52,637 nt of DNA from an uncultured Limosilactobacillus sp. (GTDB lineage Bacteria; Bacillota; Bacilli; Lactobacillales; Lactobacillaceae), in contig CALVGV010000018.1 in NCBI GenBank assembly GCA_944327195.1, forward strand, positions 1 through 52,637, in the 5' to 3' direction. Shown here piece after piece: positions 8,343-16,466 of the stretch; positions within the stretch are counted from its first letter, which is position 1, and each line of letters starts with the position of its first letter. The notes beneath the pieces were generated by a model, which saw only the letters and a list, made by a program, of their open reading frames with translations, was not told the DNA's origin and did not search any database. The position numbers and the translations under genes are program-made.

Positions 8343-9798
8343 TGTTCCCCTCCTCGGCAATCTTGGCCTCGAGTTGCTTAACCACTTCGTCGTGCTTCTT
8401 TTCGCTCAGGTTAACCTTGAAGAGGAAGACCAGGACCGAGCAGATCGCCAGGGCCAGCGGGATGTAGAAGGCCAGCCGGTCGAAGGTGGCGATGTCCTTG
8501 GCGGTCATGCTGGCAGCGGTGGCGGCCCCGGTCATGTTGGCGGCCACGGCGATGTAGCCGACCAGCCCGTTGGAGACGGCCCCGGTCAGCTTGTCGATCA
8601 TCGGCCGCACGGCGAGGACGACCGCCTCGTTGCGTTGGCCGTTCTTGAGTTGGCCGTATTCGATCGCGTCGGTCAGGGTGAGGACGGTGACCAGTTGGGC
8701 GAAGTTGATGTCAAAGAGGACCAGGCCGACGTCGAGCATGAAGATGTTGCTCCGCAGGAAGAGGAAGATCAGGTAGGCAACGGCCATGAAGCACTGGCCG
8801 GCCACGAAGAGGACCTTGCGTGGAATGTACTTGTTCAAGATCGGGTAGAGCGGGCTAGTGCAGAAGCCGATGATGGTGGCAATTACCCCCACGATCCAGA
8901 ACTGGCCCGGTTGGCCGAGGACGAACTTGTACAGGTAGTAGAGAACCCCGTTGGTCATTACGTAGGCCAGCGAGTAGAGCAGGTAGGCCAAACTTGGCCA
9001 GAGGATCTGGTCGTTGTGGAAGATGGCCGAGAAGACCTGGCGCAAGGTCGTCTTGTCCTGGGCGGCCTGGCGGATGGCGTTATCGTTTTCCTTGGTGCCG
9101 ATGGCAACCACGAAGGCACTTAGCAGGGCCAAAAGGGAGAAGATGATGGCAAAGGCCAACCAGCCCTGGGCCCCCTGGGTGTGCTTGCCGGTGGCCACGA
9201 AGGTGAAGTAGGTGGTGATCGGCACAACGACGATCGTCAGCCCGTTCCAGCCGATCGTGCCGGCGAAGGCGCCGAGCGAGGTGTAGACCCCGCGCTCCTT
9301 GGAATCTTCACTTAGGGCCGGCACCATCCCCCAGTAGGAGATGTCCGAGAGGGAGTAGAAGACGTCGAAGGTGATGAAGATGATCACGAAGAGGACCGCG
9401 AAGAGGGTCGGGTTGACGTTGGCCAGGCCGAAGATCCCGGTGAAGAGAACCACCAGCAGGATGGCCGAGACGATGTTCCCCCAGATGATCCAGGGCTTGA
9501 ACTTGCCCCACTTCGACTTGGTGTTGTCGATGATGTTCCCCAGCATCGGGTCGATCAAGAGTTCAATGATCCGCACCGCCACGATTAGCCCGGTGATCAG
9601 GCCGATCAAGCGGTTGGCGGTTGCCTTGCCGACGCCGGTAAAGAGGTCACTGGTAACAAAAATAATGAAATAAGTGCTCATGACCCCATAGAAGGCGGAG
9701 TGACCAAGGTTCCCGAAGCAAAAGGCGAGCTTTGAACCCCAGTGACCGCCGTGCGGCTTGGATGCAGCCGGCTTGGCGGGACTTGCAGTTGCTTGCAT
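8326..9798 (-). CDS. GPH-family glycoside:cation symporter
   Basis: Imports a glycoside, by context a beta-galactoside, with a cation. The 490-residue protein has about twelve membrane helices, FGNLGHSAFYGVM at the start of helix 1, and the GPH loop DPMLGNIIDNTKSKWGKFKPW between helices 2 and 3. It lacks the C-terminal IIA domain of LacS (usual length about 630), so HPr-dependent phosphorylation control is not expected. The ATG at 9798 is chosen because GGGAGG precedes it at normal spacing; the frame extends upstream without support. First gene of the GH42 operon, transcribed from the cre-containing promoter. Confidence 0.9.
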   Translation of the reverse strand: MQATASPAKPAASKPHGGHWGSKLAFCFGNLGHSAFYGVMSTYFIIFVTSDLFTGVGKATANRLIGLITGLIVAVRIIELLIDPMLGNIIDNTKSKWGKFKPWIIWGNIVSAILLVVLFTGIFGLANVNPTLFAVLFVIIFITFDVFYSLSDISYWGMVPALSEDSKERGVYTSLGAFAGTIGWNGLTIVVVPITTYFTFVATGKHTQGAQGWLAFAIIFSLLALLSAFVVAIGTKENDNAIRQAAQDKTTLRQVFSAIFHNDQILWPSLAYLLYSLAYVMTNGVLYYLYKFVLGQPGQFWIVGVIATIIGFCTSPLYPILNKYIPRKVLFVAGQCFMAVAYLIFLFLRSNIFMLDVGLVLFDINFAQLVTVLTLTDAIEYGQLKNGQRNEAVVLAVRPMIDKLTGAVSNGLVGYIAVAANMTGAATAASMTAKDIATFDRLAFYIPLALAICSVLVFLFKVNLSEKKHDEVVKQLEAKIAEEGNNENAN

Positions 9799-9819
9799 AA
9801 TGATTACCTCCCAGTTTTC

Positions 9820-9873
9820 TTGTAATCGCTTACAATTCAATCATAGGGAGGACAGCAATCCTTGTAAACCTTT
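9820..9873 (-). promoter_or_regulatory. Permease-GH42 promoter with cre site
   Basis: On the minus strand TTTACA, a 17-bp spacer and TATGAT lie upstream of TTGTAATCGCTTACA (9820-9834). That site fits the CcpA cre consensus WTGNAANCGNWNNCW at every fixed position. Placed just after the -10, it should mediate catabolite repression. Confidence 0.75.
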
Positions 9874-9892
9874 TTCTTTTTAAGTAAATTTT

Positions 9893-9906
9893 TGGTAATT
9901 TCGTTA
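9893..9906. promoter_or_regulatory. Probable LacI-regulator operator, copy 1
   Basis: TGGTAATTTCGTTA, upstream of the permease promoter. The near-identical TGGTAAATTCGTTA occurs before the adjacent LacI-type gene (10964-10977, opposite strand). Sharing between the target operon and the regulator suggests it is the recognition site. Confidence 0.5.
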
Positions 9907-9931
9907 GTCATAATTTTACCAAAAGTGTCCA

Positions 9932-10936
9932 TTATCTCCCCTCAGCGCCGGGGACAAAGCTCTCGCGGACCACCAGCTCGGTATCGACCAGGGCGTGGAT
10001 GTGGGGTCGCACCGGGCCGGTCAGCGCCCCCTGGATCAGTTGGAGGGCGAGGGTGCTCATCGCCCGCTGGTCAATCCGGTAGGTGGTCAGCGGGGTCGAG
10101 ACGTACTTGGCAACGTCGCTGTCGTTGATCGAAACCAACGCCAGGTCGCGCGGCACCAGCACCCCGGCGGCGGTGAAGGACTGGAGGATGCCGACCGCCA
10201 GGGTGTCGGAGGCCACGATGAAGCCGCCCGGGAGGCGGTCGCCGAAGCGGCGGAGGACCGCCTCCCCCAGGTAGCGGCCGTTTTCCACGTTGAAGGGGCC
10301 GCGGCTGACAATCAGCTCGGGGTGGCGGGTCAGCTCGCGGAAGGTGGCCTCGCGGACGTCCAGCCGGCGGCGCCCGTCGACGATCGGCCCCTCGCCGCCG
10401 ATGAAGCCCACCGGTCCCACCCCAGCGTGGCGAAGGAGGCCGAGGGCCGAGCGGATGGTCTGGGCCAGGTTGGGCTCAACCGAGTCGAAGAAGGCCGGGG
10501 CGGGGTTGCTGTCGAGGAAGACCCCGTGGGGCAGGGCGCGGTGGAGGATCGCCAGGTCGGCGCTGGTCAGGCCGTCGGTGCCGATCGCCACGAAGCCCTG
10601 GAAGTCCTTGGCGACGGCCAGGAGGTCGTTGACGGCGTGGAAGGGGGTCAGCTCGATCCCGGTGCCGGCAAAGCCCTCTTCTACCGCCGCCTGGAGGGCC
10701 TTGAAGTAGCGGTCCTCGAGGTGGTCCTTGGGGCTGATCTGCACCAGCAGGGCCACCTGGGCAGCCAGCTTCGGGTTAGGCTTGTCGCGCCAGTAGCCGA
10801 GCTCCTGGGCCGCCGCCAGGATCTTTTGCCGGGTGGCGTTGGTGATCGACAGCCCCGGATCGTTGTTCAAGAGCCGCGAAACGGTGGCCGGGGCGTAGCC
10901 GGCCCGGGCGGCAATTTCCTTAATTTTTACCCGCAT
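9932..10936 (-). CDS. LacI/GalR-family regulator of the beta-galactoside operon
   Basis: Sugar-responsive repressor of 334 residues. The N-terminal helix-turn-helix (about residues 4-30, IKEIAARAGYAPATVSRLLN) and hinge helix ILAAAQELGY are followed by a periplasmic-binding-protein-like effector domain with SINDSDVAKY and a C-terminal LVVRESFVP. GGGGAGGGG precedes the ATG. It lies directly upstream of, and co-oriented with, the permease-GH42 operon. The related sites at 9893-9906 and 10964-10977 point to control of both itself and the operon. Effector inferred to be a galactoside. Confidence 0.85.
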   Translation of the reverse strand: MRVKIKEIAARAGYAPATVSRLLNNDPGLSITNATRQKILAAAQELGYWRDKPNPKLAAQVALLVQISPKDHLEDRYFKALQAAVEEGFAGTGIELTPFHAVNDLLAVAKDFQGFVAIGTDGLTSADLAILHRALPHGVFLDSNPAPAFFDSVEPNLAQTIRSALGLLRHAGVGPVGFIGGEGPIVDGRRRLDVREATFRELTRHPELIVSRGPFNVENGRYLGEAVLRRFGDRLPGGFIVASDTLAVGILQSFTAAGVLVPRDLALVSINDSDVAKYVSTPLTTYRIDQRAMSTLALQLIQGALTGPVRPHIHALVDTELVVRESFVPGAEGR

Positions 10937-10963
10937 TAATTGGTCCCCTCCCCGGGAATTTAG

Positions 10964-10977
10964 TAACGAATTTACCA
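10964..10977. promoter_or_regulatory. Probable LacI-regulator operator, copy 2
   Basis: TAACGAATTTACCA, the reverse complement of the 9893-9906 motif with one difference, 27 bp before the regulator start. It suggests autoregulation. Confidence 0.5.
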
Positions 10978-11035
10978 GTAAATCCTTAAAACTTTTTACT
11001 CATTTAGGATAAACCGGTTTCAAAATTTGGACAAA

Positions 11036-11065
11036 AAAAACCGGCAAGCCCGAACGGCTCACCGG
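11036..11065 (-). terminator. psiE terminator
   Basis: Minus-strand hairpin CCGGTGAGCC/GGGCTTGCCGG followed by eight T, after the psiE stop. Confidence 0.8.
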
Positions 11066-11079
11066 CGTGGGGAAAAAAC

Positions 11080-11502
11080 TTAGTCATCCTCGTTTTCGTG
11101 CAAAAAGCGGGTCAGGAGAATCGTGCTCCCCACCAGGGCCAGGACGGCGAGGGCGATCAAGAGCGCGTCCAGCGGCTTGGCGTGGTAGGCGAGCAGGCCG
11201 CGGATCAGGGCGGTGATCCCGAGGCCGAGGAGGAAGTTGACCGAGACGTGGCCGCCGTTGTGGAGGATGTTGACGACCATCGCGATAAACTCAAAGAAGA
11301 GGAAGAAGGTCACGATGCCTTCCAGGAGGTCGTAGTAGTTGGTCAGGGCGTGGGCCTGGGCGCCGAGCTGGAGGATCTCCCAGAGTTCGGCCCCCATGAA
11401 GTAGAGGAGGGCCAGCCCCAGCAGGCCAATCGCGAGAAGGCTAACCAGCTGGAGGAGGTCGCCGAACTTATCGGCCCAGGCAGCAATTTTTTTCATCTTC
11501 AT
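11080..11502 (-). CDS. psiE: PsiE-family membrane protein
   Basis: A 140-residue integral membrane protein with four hydrophobic helices and the PsiE-like block ending EFIAMVVNIL, followed by the GGHVSVNFLL loop and a charged C-terminus (FLHENEDD). Named after the E. coli phosphate-starvation-inducible gene; the molecular role is unknown. GAGGTG precedes the ATG. It diverges from the DUF2325 gene. No Pho box is evident, so regulation by phosphate is not supported here. Confidence 0.75.
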   Translation of the reverse strand: MKMKKIAAWADKFGDLLQLVSLLAIGLLGLALLYFMGAELWEILQLGAQAHALTNYYDLLEGIVTFFLFFEFIAMVVNILHNGGHVSVNFLLGLGITALIRGLLAYHAKPLDALLIALAVLALVGSTILLTRFLHENEDD

Positions 11503-11624
11503 CGAACGTTCACCTCGTTTCCTCTATTATACAAGATTCTCCCGCGGGGATTAGGGACAAATCTTTCCGAAAAACCACAAAGTGTGTTAGGGTGAAACTA
11601 AATCATTTTACGGAGGGAATAATT

Positions 11625-13100
11625 ATGTACGATTACCGTCACGACCTGATCGCCATCATCAAGGGCATCGGCGACTCGCCGGCCGAACTGGACCGCGGCC
11701 GCCGGGCCCTGCAAGCGGCCCTCAACCTGATCGCCGCCCTGCCGGCGGATGGGCGGCTGGCCCCGGCAAAGCCGCGGGGGGACCACCACGAAGACCGGCC
11801 GGCGCCCCGCCCCCAGCACACCTTCAAGATCAAGCGCCACCCCCAATCAGCCAGCCCGGCGCTGACCGGCAGCCAGTACGAGGCGCTGACCAAGCTGAAG
11901 GGCTTCGATCAGGAGCTGGCCGCCTACGCCAGCGGCACCTCCAACTCGCCGCTCGGCTTCAAGAAGCTGACTGAGCGAATCAAGGCGCTGACCGACCAGC
12001 TGACGGAGGCCGACCGCCAGGCGCTGGCCCCGCGGCTGAAGCAGGTTGACGCCGCCCTCGAACGGGCCAAGCGGGCAATGGCCCCGGCGCCGAAGCAGGA
12101 AGAAGCGGCCGAGCCAACCCCACGGCGGGTGACCAAGCCCGCCGCCAAGCCGGCCCCGAAGCCGGTTGCCGCCAGCGTCAAGCCGGCCGAACCGGCAAAA
12201 CCGCGGGCGCCCTTCTCCTCCCAGCGCGGCCAGTACGTGGTCGAACGGGAGCTGACCGGGGCCAAGTTGCTGACGGAGAGCGGGCTGGAGGCCGGCCGGA
12301 TCAGCGAGGCGGTCGTCCGCAAGTTCAACCTCTCCTCGGGGACGATCGTCAAGGCCGACATCCGGCCAACCGAAGTCTTCGTCCACAAGGCCCTGCGCCA
12401 GATCGACCACCTCGGCGACCAAAAGTTTGACGACGCCGCCACGATTTCGACCTTCAATTTCGGCGTGGTCAAGAAGCACAAGCGCCACCTGCGGGTGACC
12501 TTCAACTCCAACGATGAACCGCTGCTGGTCAACGGCAAGAAGTACGCCTTCCTTTTGCCGGAGGACAACCTGGCCGTCGGCAACGGGGCGATCGTTGAGC
12601 TGGCCTGGTACACCAAGGACCCGGACACGATGCGGATCCGCTGGACCTACCCGACCGAGGAGGAAACTAGCGACCGGCCGGCCCCGGCGGCAAAGAAGGC
12701 CAAGCCAAAGACAAGCAAGCCGGCCGCCAAGCGCTACCCGGGGATTGACCTCGCCGGCCAGACGGTCGCCGTTCTGGTTGGCGACCGCCAGCAACACGCC
12801 GCCTACGAGGAAATGGTCGCCCGCTACGGCGGGACGGCGGTGATCGTCGACGGCTTCAAGACCCAGAAGAGCTACCTGAAGAACAAGCTCCGCGGCGCCA
12901 ACCTGGTGATCCTGATTAAGGACCACGCCCACCACGGCGCCTCCAAGGCGGTCACTGACTTCCAAAACCAGTTTGGCTTCAACTTCGCCGTGGCCAACAC
13001 CCTGGCGATGGGCCAGTTCGAGGACGCCCTCTACCGCGCCGCCAACGGCTTCCCGGCCGACACAGCCAGCCTGAGCGAGCACCCGGTGCTGACGAAGTAG
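11625..13100 (+). CDS. DUF2325 domain protein with Pro/Ala/Lys-rich linkers
   Basis: A 491-residue protein. The N-terminal 160 residues are mostly helical. A low-complexity linker rich in K, P and A (about 165-205) leads to a beta-rich middle domain (about 210-345). A second short K/P/A linker precedes a C-terminal DUF2325 domain (about 385-480) with VAVLVGDRQQHAAYEEMV, GG-TAVIVDG and LVILIKDHAHHGA. DUF2325 has a Rossmann-like pattern but no established function. The ATG at 11625 follows CGGAGGG; an upstream in-frame ATG lacks a binding site. Monocistronic, with a strong terminator shared with purD. Confidence 0.8.
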   Translation: MYDYRHDLIAIIKGIGDSPAELDRGRRALQAALNLIAALPADGRLAPAKPRGDHHEDRPAPRPQHTFKIKRHPQSASPALTGSQYEALTKLKGFDQELAAYASGTSNSPLGFKKLTERIKALTDQLTEADRQALAPRLKQVDAALERAKRAMAPAPKQEEAAEPTPRRVTKPAAKPAPKPVAASVKPAEPAKPRAPFSSQRGQYVVERELTGAKLLTESGLEAGRISEAVVRKFNLSSGTIVKADIRPTEVFVHKALRQIDHLGDQKFDDAATISTFNFGVVKKHKRHLRVTFNSNDEPLLVNGKKYAFLLPEDNLAVGNGAIVELAWYTKDPDTMRIRWTYPTEEETSDRPAPAAKKAKPKTSKPAAKRYPGIDLAGQTVAVLVGDRQQHAAYEEMVARYGGTAVIVDGFKTQKSYLKNKLRGANLVILIKDHAHHGASKAVTDFQNQFGFNFAVANTLAMGQFEDALYRAANGFPADTASLSEHPVLTK

Positions 13101-13114
13101 CTTCGTCGCAAACC

Positions 13115-13153
13115 AAAAATACCCTGTCCGTGAATTTCCGGACAGGGTATTTT
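13115..13153. terminator. Bidirectional terminator
   Basis: AATACCCTGTCCG/CGGACAGGGTATT hairpin flanked by A- and T-tracts. It ends both the DUF2325 gene (+) and the purine operon after purD (-). Confidence 0.9.
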
Positions 13154-13154
13154 T

Positions 13155-14405
13155 TTACTTCACTGCCCGGTCGCCAATGTCGTGGCGGTACTGGCAGTTG
13201 GGTTCGTTCAGCTCTTCCAGGTAGTCGTAAACCATCCGCTGGGCATCCGCCAGTTTCTTGGCGGTGGCGATCACCATCAGCAACCGGCCCCCGGCCCCGG
13301 TCAGGTGGTCGAGGTCGCCGGCAACGTTGGCGTAGTCAACCGCGATTCCGGGTGCCGCTGGCAACGGCTTGAGCGGCTGGCCCTTGACCGGCGCCTGCGG
13401 GTAACCCTTGGCCGCCAGGACGACGCCGAGGACGGCCTCCTCCTTTTCGGTCACCGCCGGCAGGTCGGCGTCCGCCAAGCAGGCGTCGACCAGTTCAAAG
13501 AGGTCGGTTGCCAGCCGCGGCAGGATGACCTGGGTCTCCGGGTCGCCGAGGCGAACGTTGTACTCAATCACCTTCGGCCCGGTTGCCGTCAGCATCAGCC
13601 CGATGTAGAGGATGCCGTGGTAGTGGTACTCGCCGGCCACCAGGCCCTTAACGGTCGGTTCGACCACCTCATCCACCATCCGCTGGTAGTCGGCCGCTGC
13701 CAACTGGGGCAGCGGGCTGTAGGCGCCCATCCCCCCCGTGTTAGGGCCGCGGTCACCGTCGAGGGCCCGCTTGTGGTCCTGGGCCATCGGCAGGATCCGG
13801 TAGCGGCCGTTTTCGATCAGAACGAAGAGAGAGTACTCCGGCCCGACCAGGCACTCCTCCAGCACCAGCCGCTCACCGGGCTTGAAGAGGTCGCGGACGG
13901 CACTTTCGGCGGCCGCCTGGTCCTGGGCGATCACGACCCCCTTGCCGCCGGCAAGCCCGTTGGCCTTGACGACGACCGGGAAGCCGAACTGGTCGATCCC
14001 GGCCAAGGCGTCTGCCACGCCGTCGTAGCTGGCGTGCTGGGCGGTCGGCACCCCATATCGTTGCATGAAGGTCAGGGCGTAGTCCTTGTCGCCCTCCAGC
14101 TGGGCCGCCCGGGCGGTGGGCCCGAAGATCTGCAGGCCGGCCGCGTGGAAGTAGTCGACGATCCCGGCCACCAGGGCGTCTTCGGGGCCAACGAAGGTCC
14201 AATCAACCTGGTGCTCCTTGGCAAAGGCGACCAGGGCGGCGAAGTCGAGCTCGGCGATTGCCACCGGTTCGACCCCGATGGCGGTCATGCCGACGTTGCC
14301 GGGGGCACAGTAGACCCGCGCCACCTGGGGACTGGCGAGGAGGGCCTTGGCGATGGCAAACTCCCGCCCTCCGGAACCAACAACTAGAATCTGTTTCCCT
14401 GCCAC
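13155..14405 (-). CDS. purD: Phosphoribosylamine-glycine ligase
   Basis: ATP-dependent joining of glycine to phosphoribosylamine, step 2 of purine synthesis. The 416 residues show the ATP-grasp order: N-terminal ILVVGSGGREFAIA, ATP-binding VVVKANGLAGGKGVV (about 145-160), and signature GDRGPNTGGMGAYSP (about 220-235) with VRLGDPETQ. GTG start preceded by GAGGAGGAAAAG. Last gene of the operon, separated from purH by about 530 bp of structured DNA although the other pur genes abut or overlap, so its transcription may be uncoupled. Confidence 0.95.
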   Translation of the reverse strand: MAGKQILVVGSGGREFAIAKALLASPQVARVYCAPGNVGMTAIGVEPVAIAELDFAALVAFAKEHQVDWTFVGPEDALVAGIVDYFHAAGLQIFGPTARAAQLEGDKDYALTFMQRYGVPTAQHASYDGVADALAGIDQFGFPVVVKANGLAGGKGVVIAQDQAAAESAVRDLFKPGERLVLEECLVGPEYSLFVLIENGRYRILPMAQDHKRALDGDRGPNTGGMGAYSPLPQLAAADYQRMVDEVVEPTVKGLVAGEYHYHGILYIGLMLTATGPKVIEYNVRLGDPETQVILPRLATDLFELVDACLADADLPAVTEKEEAVLGVVLAAKGYPQAPVKGQPLKPLPAAPGIAVDYANVAGDLDHLTGAGGRLLMVIATAKKLADAQRMVYDYLEELNEPNCQYRHDIGDRAVK

Positions 14406-14446
14406 GAACTTTTCCTCCTCGTGAAATCTTACTGCTACTGTTAAGG

Positions 14447-14592
14447 GGCTTCCAGAGGGGAGCTGCCGAGAGACTGGAACGGGGTGGGCACGACTCGAAG
14501 CCCCCGCTGGGGTCTTCGAGCTCGGCCTTATTCTAGGCGATCAATCGCCAAGAATAATTTCACCCCTTGCGAATGTTACTTAGTTGGAAGCC
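14447..14592. repeat. Outer alternative pairing around element copy 1
   Basis: GGCTTCCA (14447-14454) can pair with TGGAAGCC (14585-14592), enclosing the whole minus-strand element. The same TGGAAGCC can instead pair with 14604-14611 in the next hairpin, so the two pairings are mutually exclusive. This is seen in the sequence; a switching role is speculation. Confidence 0.45.
14481..14566 (-). ncRNA. Three-way-junction element, copy 1 (minus strand)
   Basis: Read on the minus strand, 86 nt close with stem P1 GGGGTG/CACCCC. P2 is TTATTCT-GGCGAT/ATCGCC-AGAATAA, and P3 is CTCGAAG/CTTCGAG topped by CCCC/GGGG. The opposite-strand copy at 14802-14885 aligns along its full length with a 2-nt length change in the P3 loop. 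All stems are kept through compensatory changes (two in P1, three in P2, three in P3). The P2 top, the AGGCC-AGCT junction and GTGCCCACC are conserved. No promoter is recognised. It could be an RNA domain or a hairpin-forming mobile repeat. Confidence 0.65.
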
Positions 14593-14625
14593 GACCAACG
14601 GAAGGCTTCCAACTTAGAAACATTC
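14571..14625. repeat. Large imperfect hairpin between the two elements
   Basis: GAATGTT (14571-14577) pairs with AACATTC (14619-14625), and GTTGGAAGCC (14583-14592) pairs with GGCTTCCAAC (14604-14613), with few mismatches between and an 11-nt loop. Not followed by a T-tract, so not a standard terminator. Confidence 0.65.
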
Positions 14626-14634
14626 CAGGCGATA

Positions 14635-14697
14635 GCTGTCCAAGAACGAAGAGCTCGCTACGAGCGATTGGCTAACAGCGAACCGCGAGCTCCCGGG
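14635..14697. repeat. Second inter-element hairpin with alternative fold
   Basis: GCTGTCCAA (14635-14643) pairs with TTGG (14668-14671) plus ACAGC (14675-14679), enclosing GCTCG/CGAGC (14653-14665). An alternative stem GAGCTCGC/GCGAGCTC (14651-14658 with about 14685-14692) competes with it. From there to 14785 the gap holds only weaker repeats and no reading frame. Confidence 0.5.
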
Positions 14698-14785
14698 TTC
14701 CCCCTCCTCTAGCCCAGTTGATCTGTGCTCTCGCTCTTTCCGGTAACCCAATGGTAATTACTTAGTTCCCCCGGCCGGAGCGGAG

Positions 14786-14905
14786 GAAAATGCGGGCCAA
14801 GATGGTGAGATTTCACTTGGCGATTTATCGCCTAGTGAAAGGCCAAGCTTTGAGACCTGAAAGGGCTCAAAGTTGTGCCCACCATCGTCACGGCCCGCAA
14901 TTTTC
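14786..14905 (+). ncRNA. Three-way-junction element, copy 2 (plus strand)
   Basis: The core at 14802-14885 has P1 ATGGTG/CACCAT, P2 TTTCACT-GGCGAT/ATCGCC-AGTGAAA and P3 CTTTGAG/CTCAAAG. Here P1 is extended below an internal loop by GAAAAT-GCGGGCC (14786-14798) and GGCCCGC-ATTTTC (14892-14905). It is the covarying partner of the minus-strand copy 1. It points opposite to purH-purD transcription, and no T-tract or promoter is recognised. The mirrored arrangement means one copy is always in sense whichever strand is transcribed. Confidence 0.65.
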
Positions 14906-14936
14906 GCGGAGCGCAGGCCGCCCCCCCACACCAGAA

Positions 14937-16466
14937 TTAGTGCCGGAAGTGACGCACCCCGGTGAAGACCATCGCAATCCCGGCCGCGTTGGCCGCGTCA
15001 ATCGACTCCTGGTCGCGAATCGAGCCGCCCGGTTGCACGATCGCCGTGATCCCGTGCTCGGCCGCGTACTTCACGCAGTCATCGAAGGGGAAGAAGGCGT
15101 CGGAGGCCATCACCGCCCCCTGGCTTGCCTCGCCGGCGTGCTTGACGGCGATCTTGAGCGAGTCGATCCGGTTCGGTTGGCCGGCGCCGACCCCGAGGGT
15201 CCGCTCGCCGTTGGCAACCACGATTGCGTTCGACTTGACGTGCTTGACCGCCTTCCAGGCAAACATCAACGCTTCCAGTTGAGCCGCACTCGGCTTGGCT
15301 TCAGTGGCCACCTGCCAGTCGCTGGCCTTTTCTTCGAGGACGTCCTCGTCTTGGACCAGCAGGCCGCCCATTACCGAGACCTCTTCCTTGGCCGGCTTGG
15401 TTGGCTCGCTGAAGTCGACCTGGAGGAGGCGGAGGTTCTTCTTCTTTTCCAGAATCGCCAGGGCGTCGTCGTCAAAGGCCGGGGCAATGATGATTTCGAG
15501 GAAGATCTGGTGCATCTTCTCAGCGGTTGCCCGGTCGACCGGCCGGTTGAGGGCGATCACCCCACCGAAGATCGAAACCGAGTCGGCCTCGTAAGCCCGG
15601 TCCCAGGCCGTTTCCAGTTTGTCGGCCGTGCCGATCCCGCAGGGGTTCATGTGCTTCATCGCCACCACCGTCGGCGCGCTGAACTCGCGGATCGCCCGCA
15701 TGGCGGCGTCGGCGTCCTTGATGTTGTTGTAGGAGAGTTGCTTGCCGTGGAGCTGCTTGGCCGCCAGCAAGGAGAAGGAAGTCGTCGGCAAAGCTTCCTT
15801 GTAGAGAGTCGCCTGCTGGTGACTGTTTTCGCCGTAGCGGAGGTCTTCTTGCTTGTCGTAGGTCAAGGTCAGGGTCTTGGCCGGGGTCTGACCGAGCTGC
15901 TTGGTCAGGTAACCGGCGATCACCGCGTCGTAGCTGGCGGTGTGGCGGAAGGCCTTGGCTGCCAGGTCGCCGCGCAGGGCCAGGTCGGTGCCACCGTTCT
16001 TGATTGCTTCCAGCACCCGGGCGTAGTCGGCCTGGTCAACGACCACCGTCACGTCGCGGTAGTTCTTGGCCGCCGCCCGGATCATCGACGGGCCGCCGAT
16101 GTCAATTTGTTCCACCGCGTCGGCCAGGGCAACGCCGTCCTGCTCGATCGTTTGCTTGAAGGGGTAAAGGTTGACGCAGACCAAGTCGACCGGGGTGATC
16201 CCCTTTTCCTTGAGGGTCGCCATGTCGTCTTCGCGGTCGCGGCGGGCGAGGATCCCCCCGTGAACCAGCGGGTGGAGGGTCTTCACCCGGCCGCCGAGGA
16301 TCTCGGGGAAGCCGGTGACCTGCTCGATCCCGGTCGTTTGGATCCCGGCTTCGTCCAGGGCCCGCTTGGTTCCCCCGGTCGAAACGATTTCGTAGCCGGC
16401 GGCCGCCAGCCCCTTCACGAAGGGCACCAGCCCGGTTTTATCAGATACACTCACTAAGGCCCGCAT
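14937..16466 (-). CDS. purH: Bifunctional AICAR formyltransferase/IMP cyclohydrolase
   Basis: Last two steps to IMP: formylation of AICAR using 10-formyl-THF, then ring closure. The 509 residues comprise the N-terminal MGS-like cyclohydrolase domain (about 1-130, opening [13 protein letters not shown] and containing STGGTKRAL) and the C-terminal transformylase with [19 protein letters not shown] and DAFFPFDD. Its ATG lies directly against the purN stop codon. The fhs product made elsewhere in the window supplies its cofactor. Confidence 0.96.
   Translation of the reverse strand: MRALVSVSDKTGLVPFVKGLAAAGYEIVSTGGTKRALDEAGIQTTGIEQVTGFPEILGGRVKTLHPLVHGGILARRDREDDMATLKEKGITPVDLVCVNLYPFKQTIEQDGVALADAVEQIDIGGPSMIRAAAKNYRDVTVVVDQADYARVLEAIKNGGTDLALRGDLAAKAFRHTASYDAVIAGYLTKQLGQTPAKTLTLTYDKQEDLRYGENSHQQATLYKEALPTTSFSLLAAKQLHGKQLSYNNIKDADAAMRAIREFSAPTVVAMKHMNPCGIGTADKLETAWDRAYEADSVSIFGGVIALNRPVDRATAEKMHQIFLEIIIAPAFDDDALAILEKKKNLRLLQVDFSEPTKPAKEEVSVMGGLLVQDEDVLEEKASDWQVATEAKPSAAQLEALMFAWKAVKHVKSNAIVVANGERTLGVGAGQPNRIDSLKIAVKHAGEASQGAVMASDAFFPFDDCVKYAAEHGITAIVQPGGSIRDQESIDAANAAGIAMVFTGVRHFRH

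Noticed and set aside
14567..14760. tRNA or 6S RNA between the two elements
   Set aside because: GGGTTC and several stems occur, but no cloverleaf with a TTCRANY loop can be drawn, and there is no long 6S-like duplex with a central bubble.
14481..14885. Purine riboswitch in the purH-purD gap
   Set aside because: A three-way junction near pur genes is tempting, but the conserved junction bases and loop-loop sequences of the purine aptamer are absent. One copy also lies on the strand opposite to the operon.
14790..16457. Long plus-strand reading frame (555 codons) opposite purH
   Set aside because: It is the antisense shadow of purH, caused by high GC. It has no ribosome binding site, its composition is repetitive (V, G, R, H, D-rich), and it runs through the structured element.
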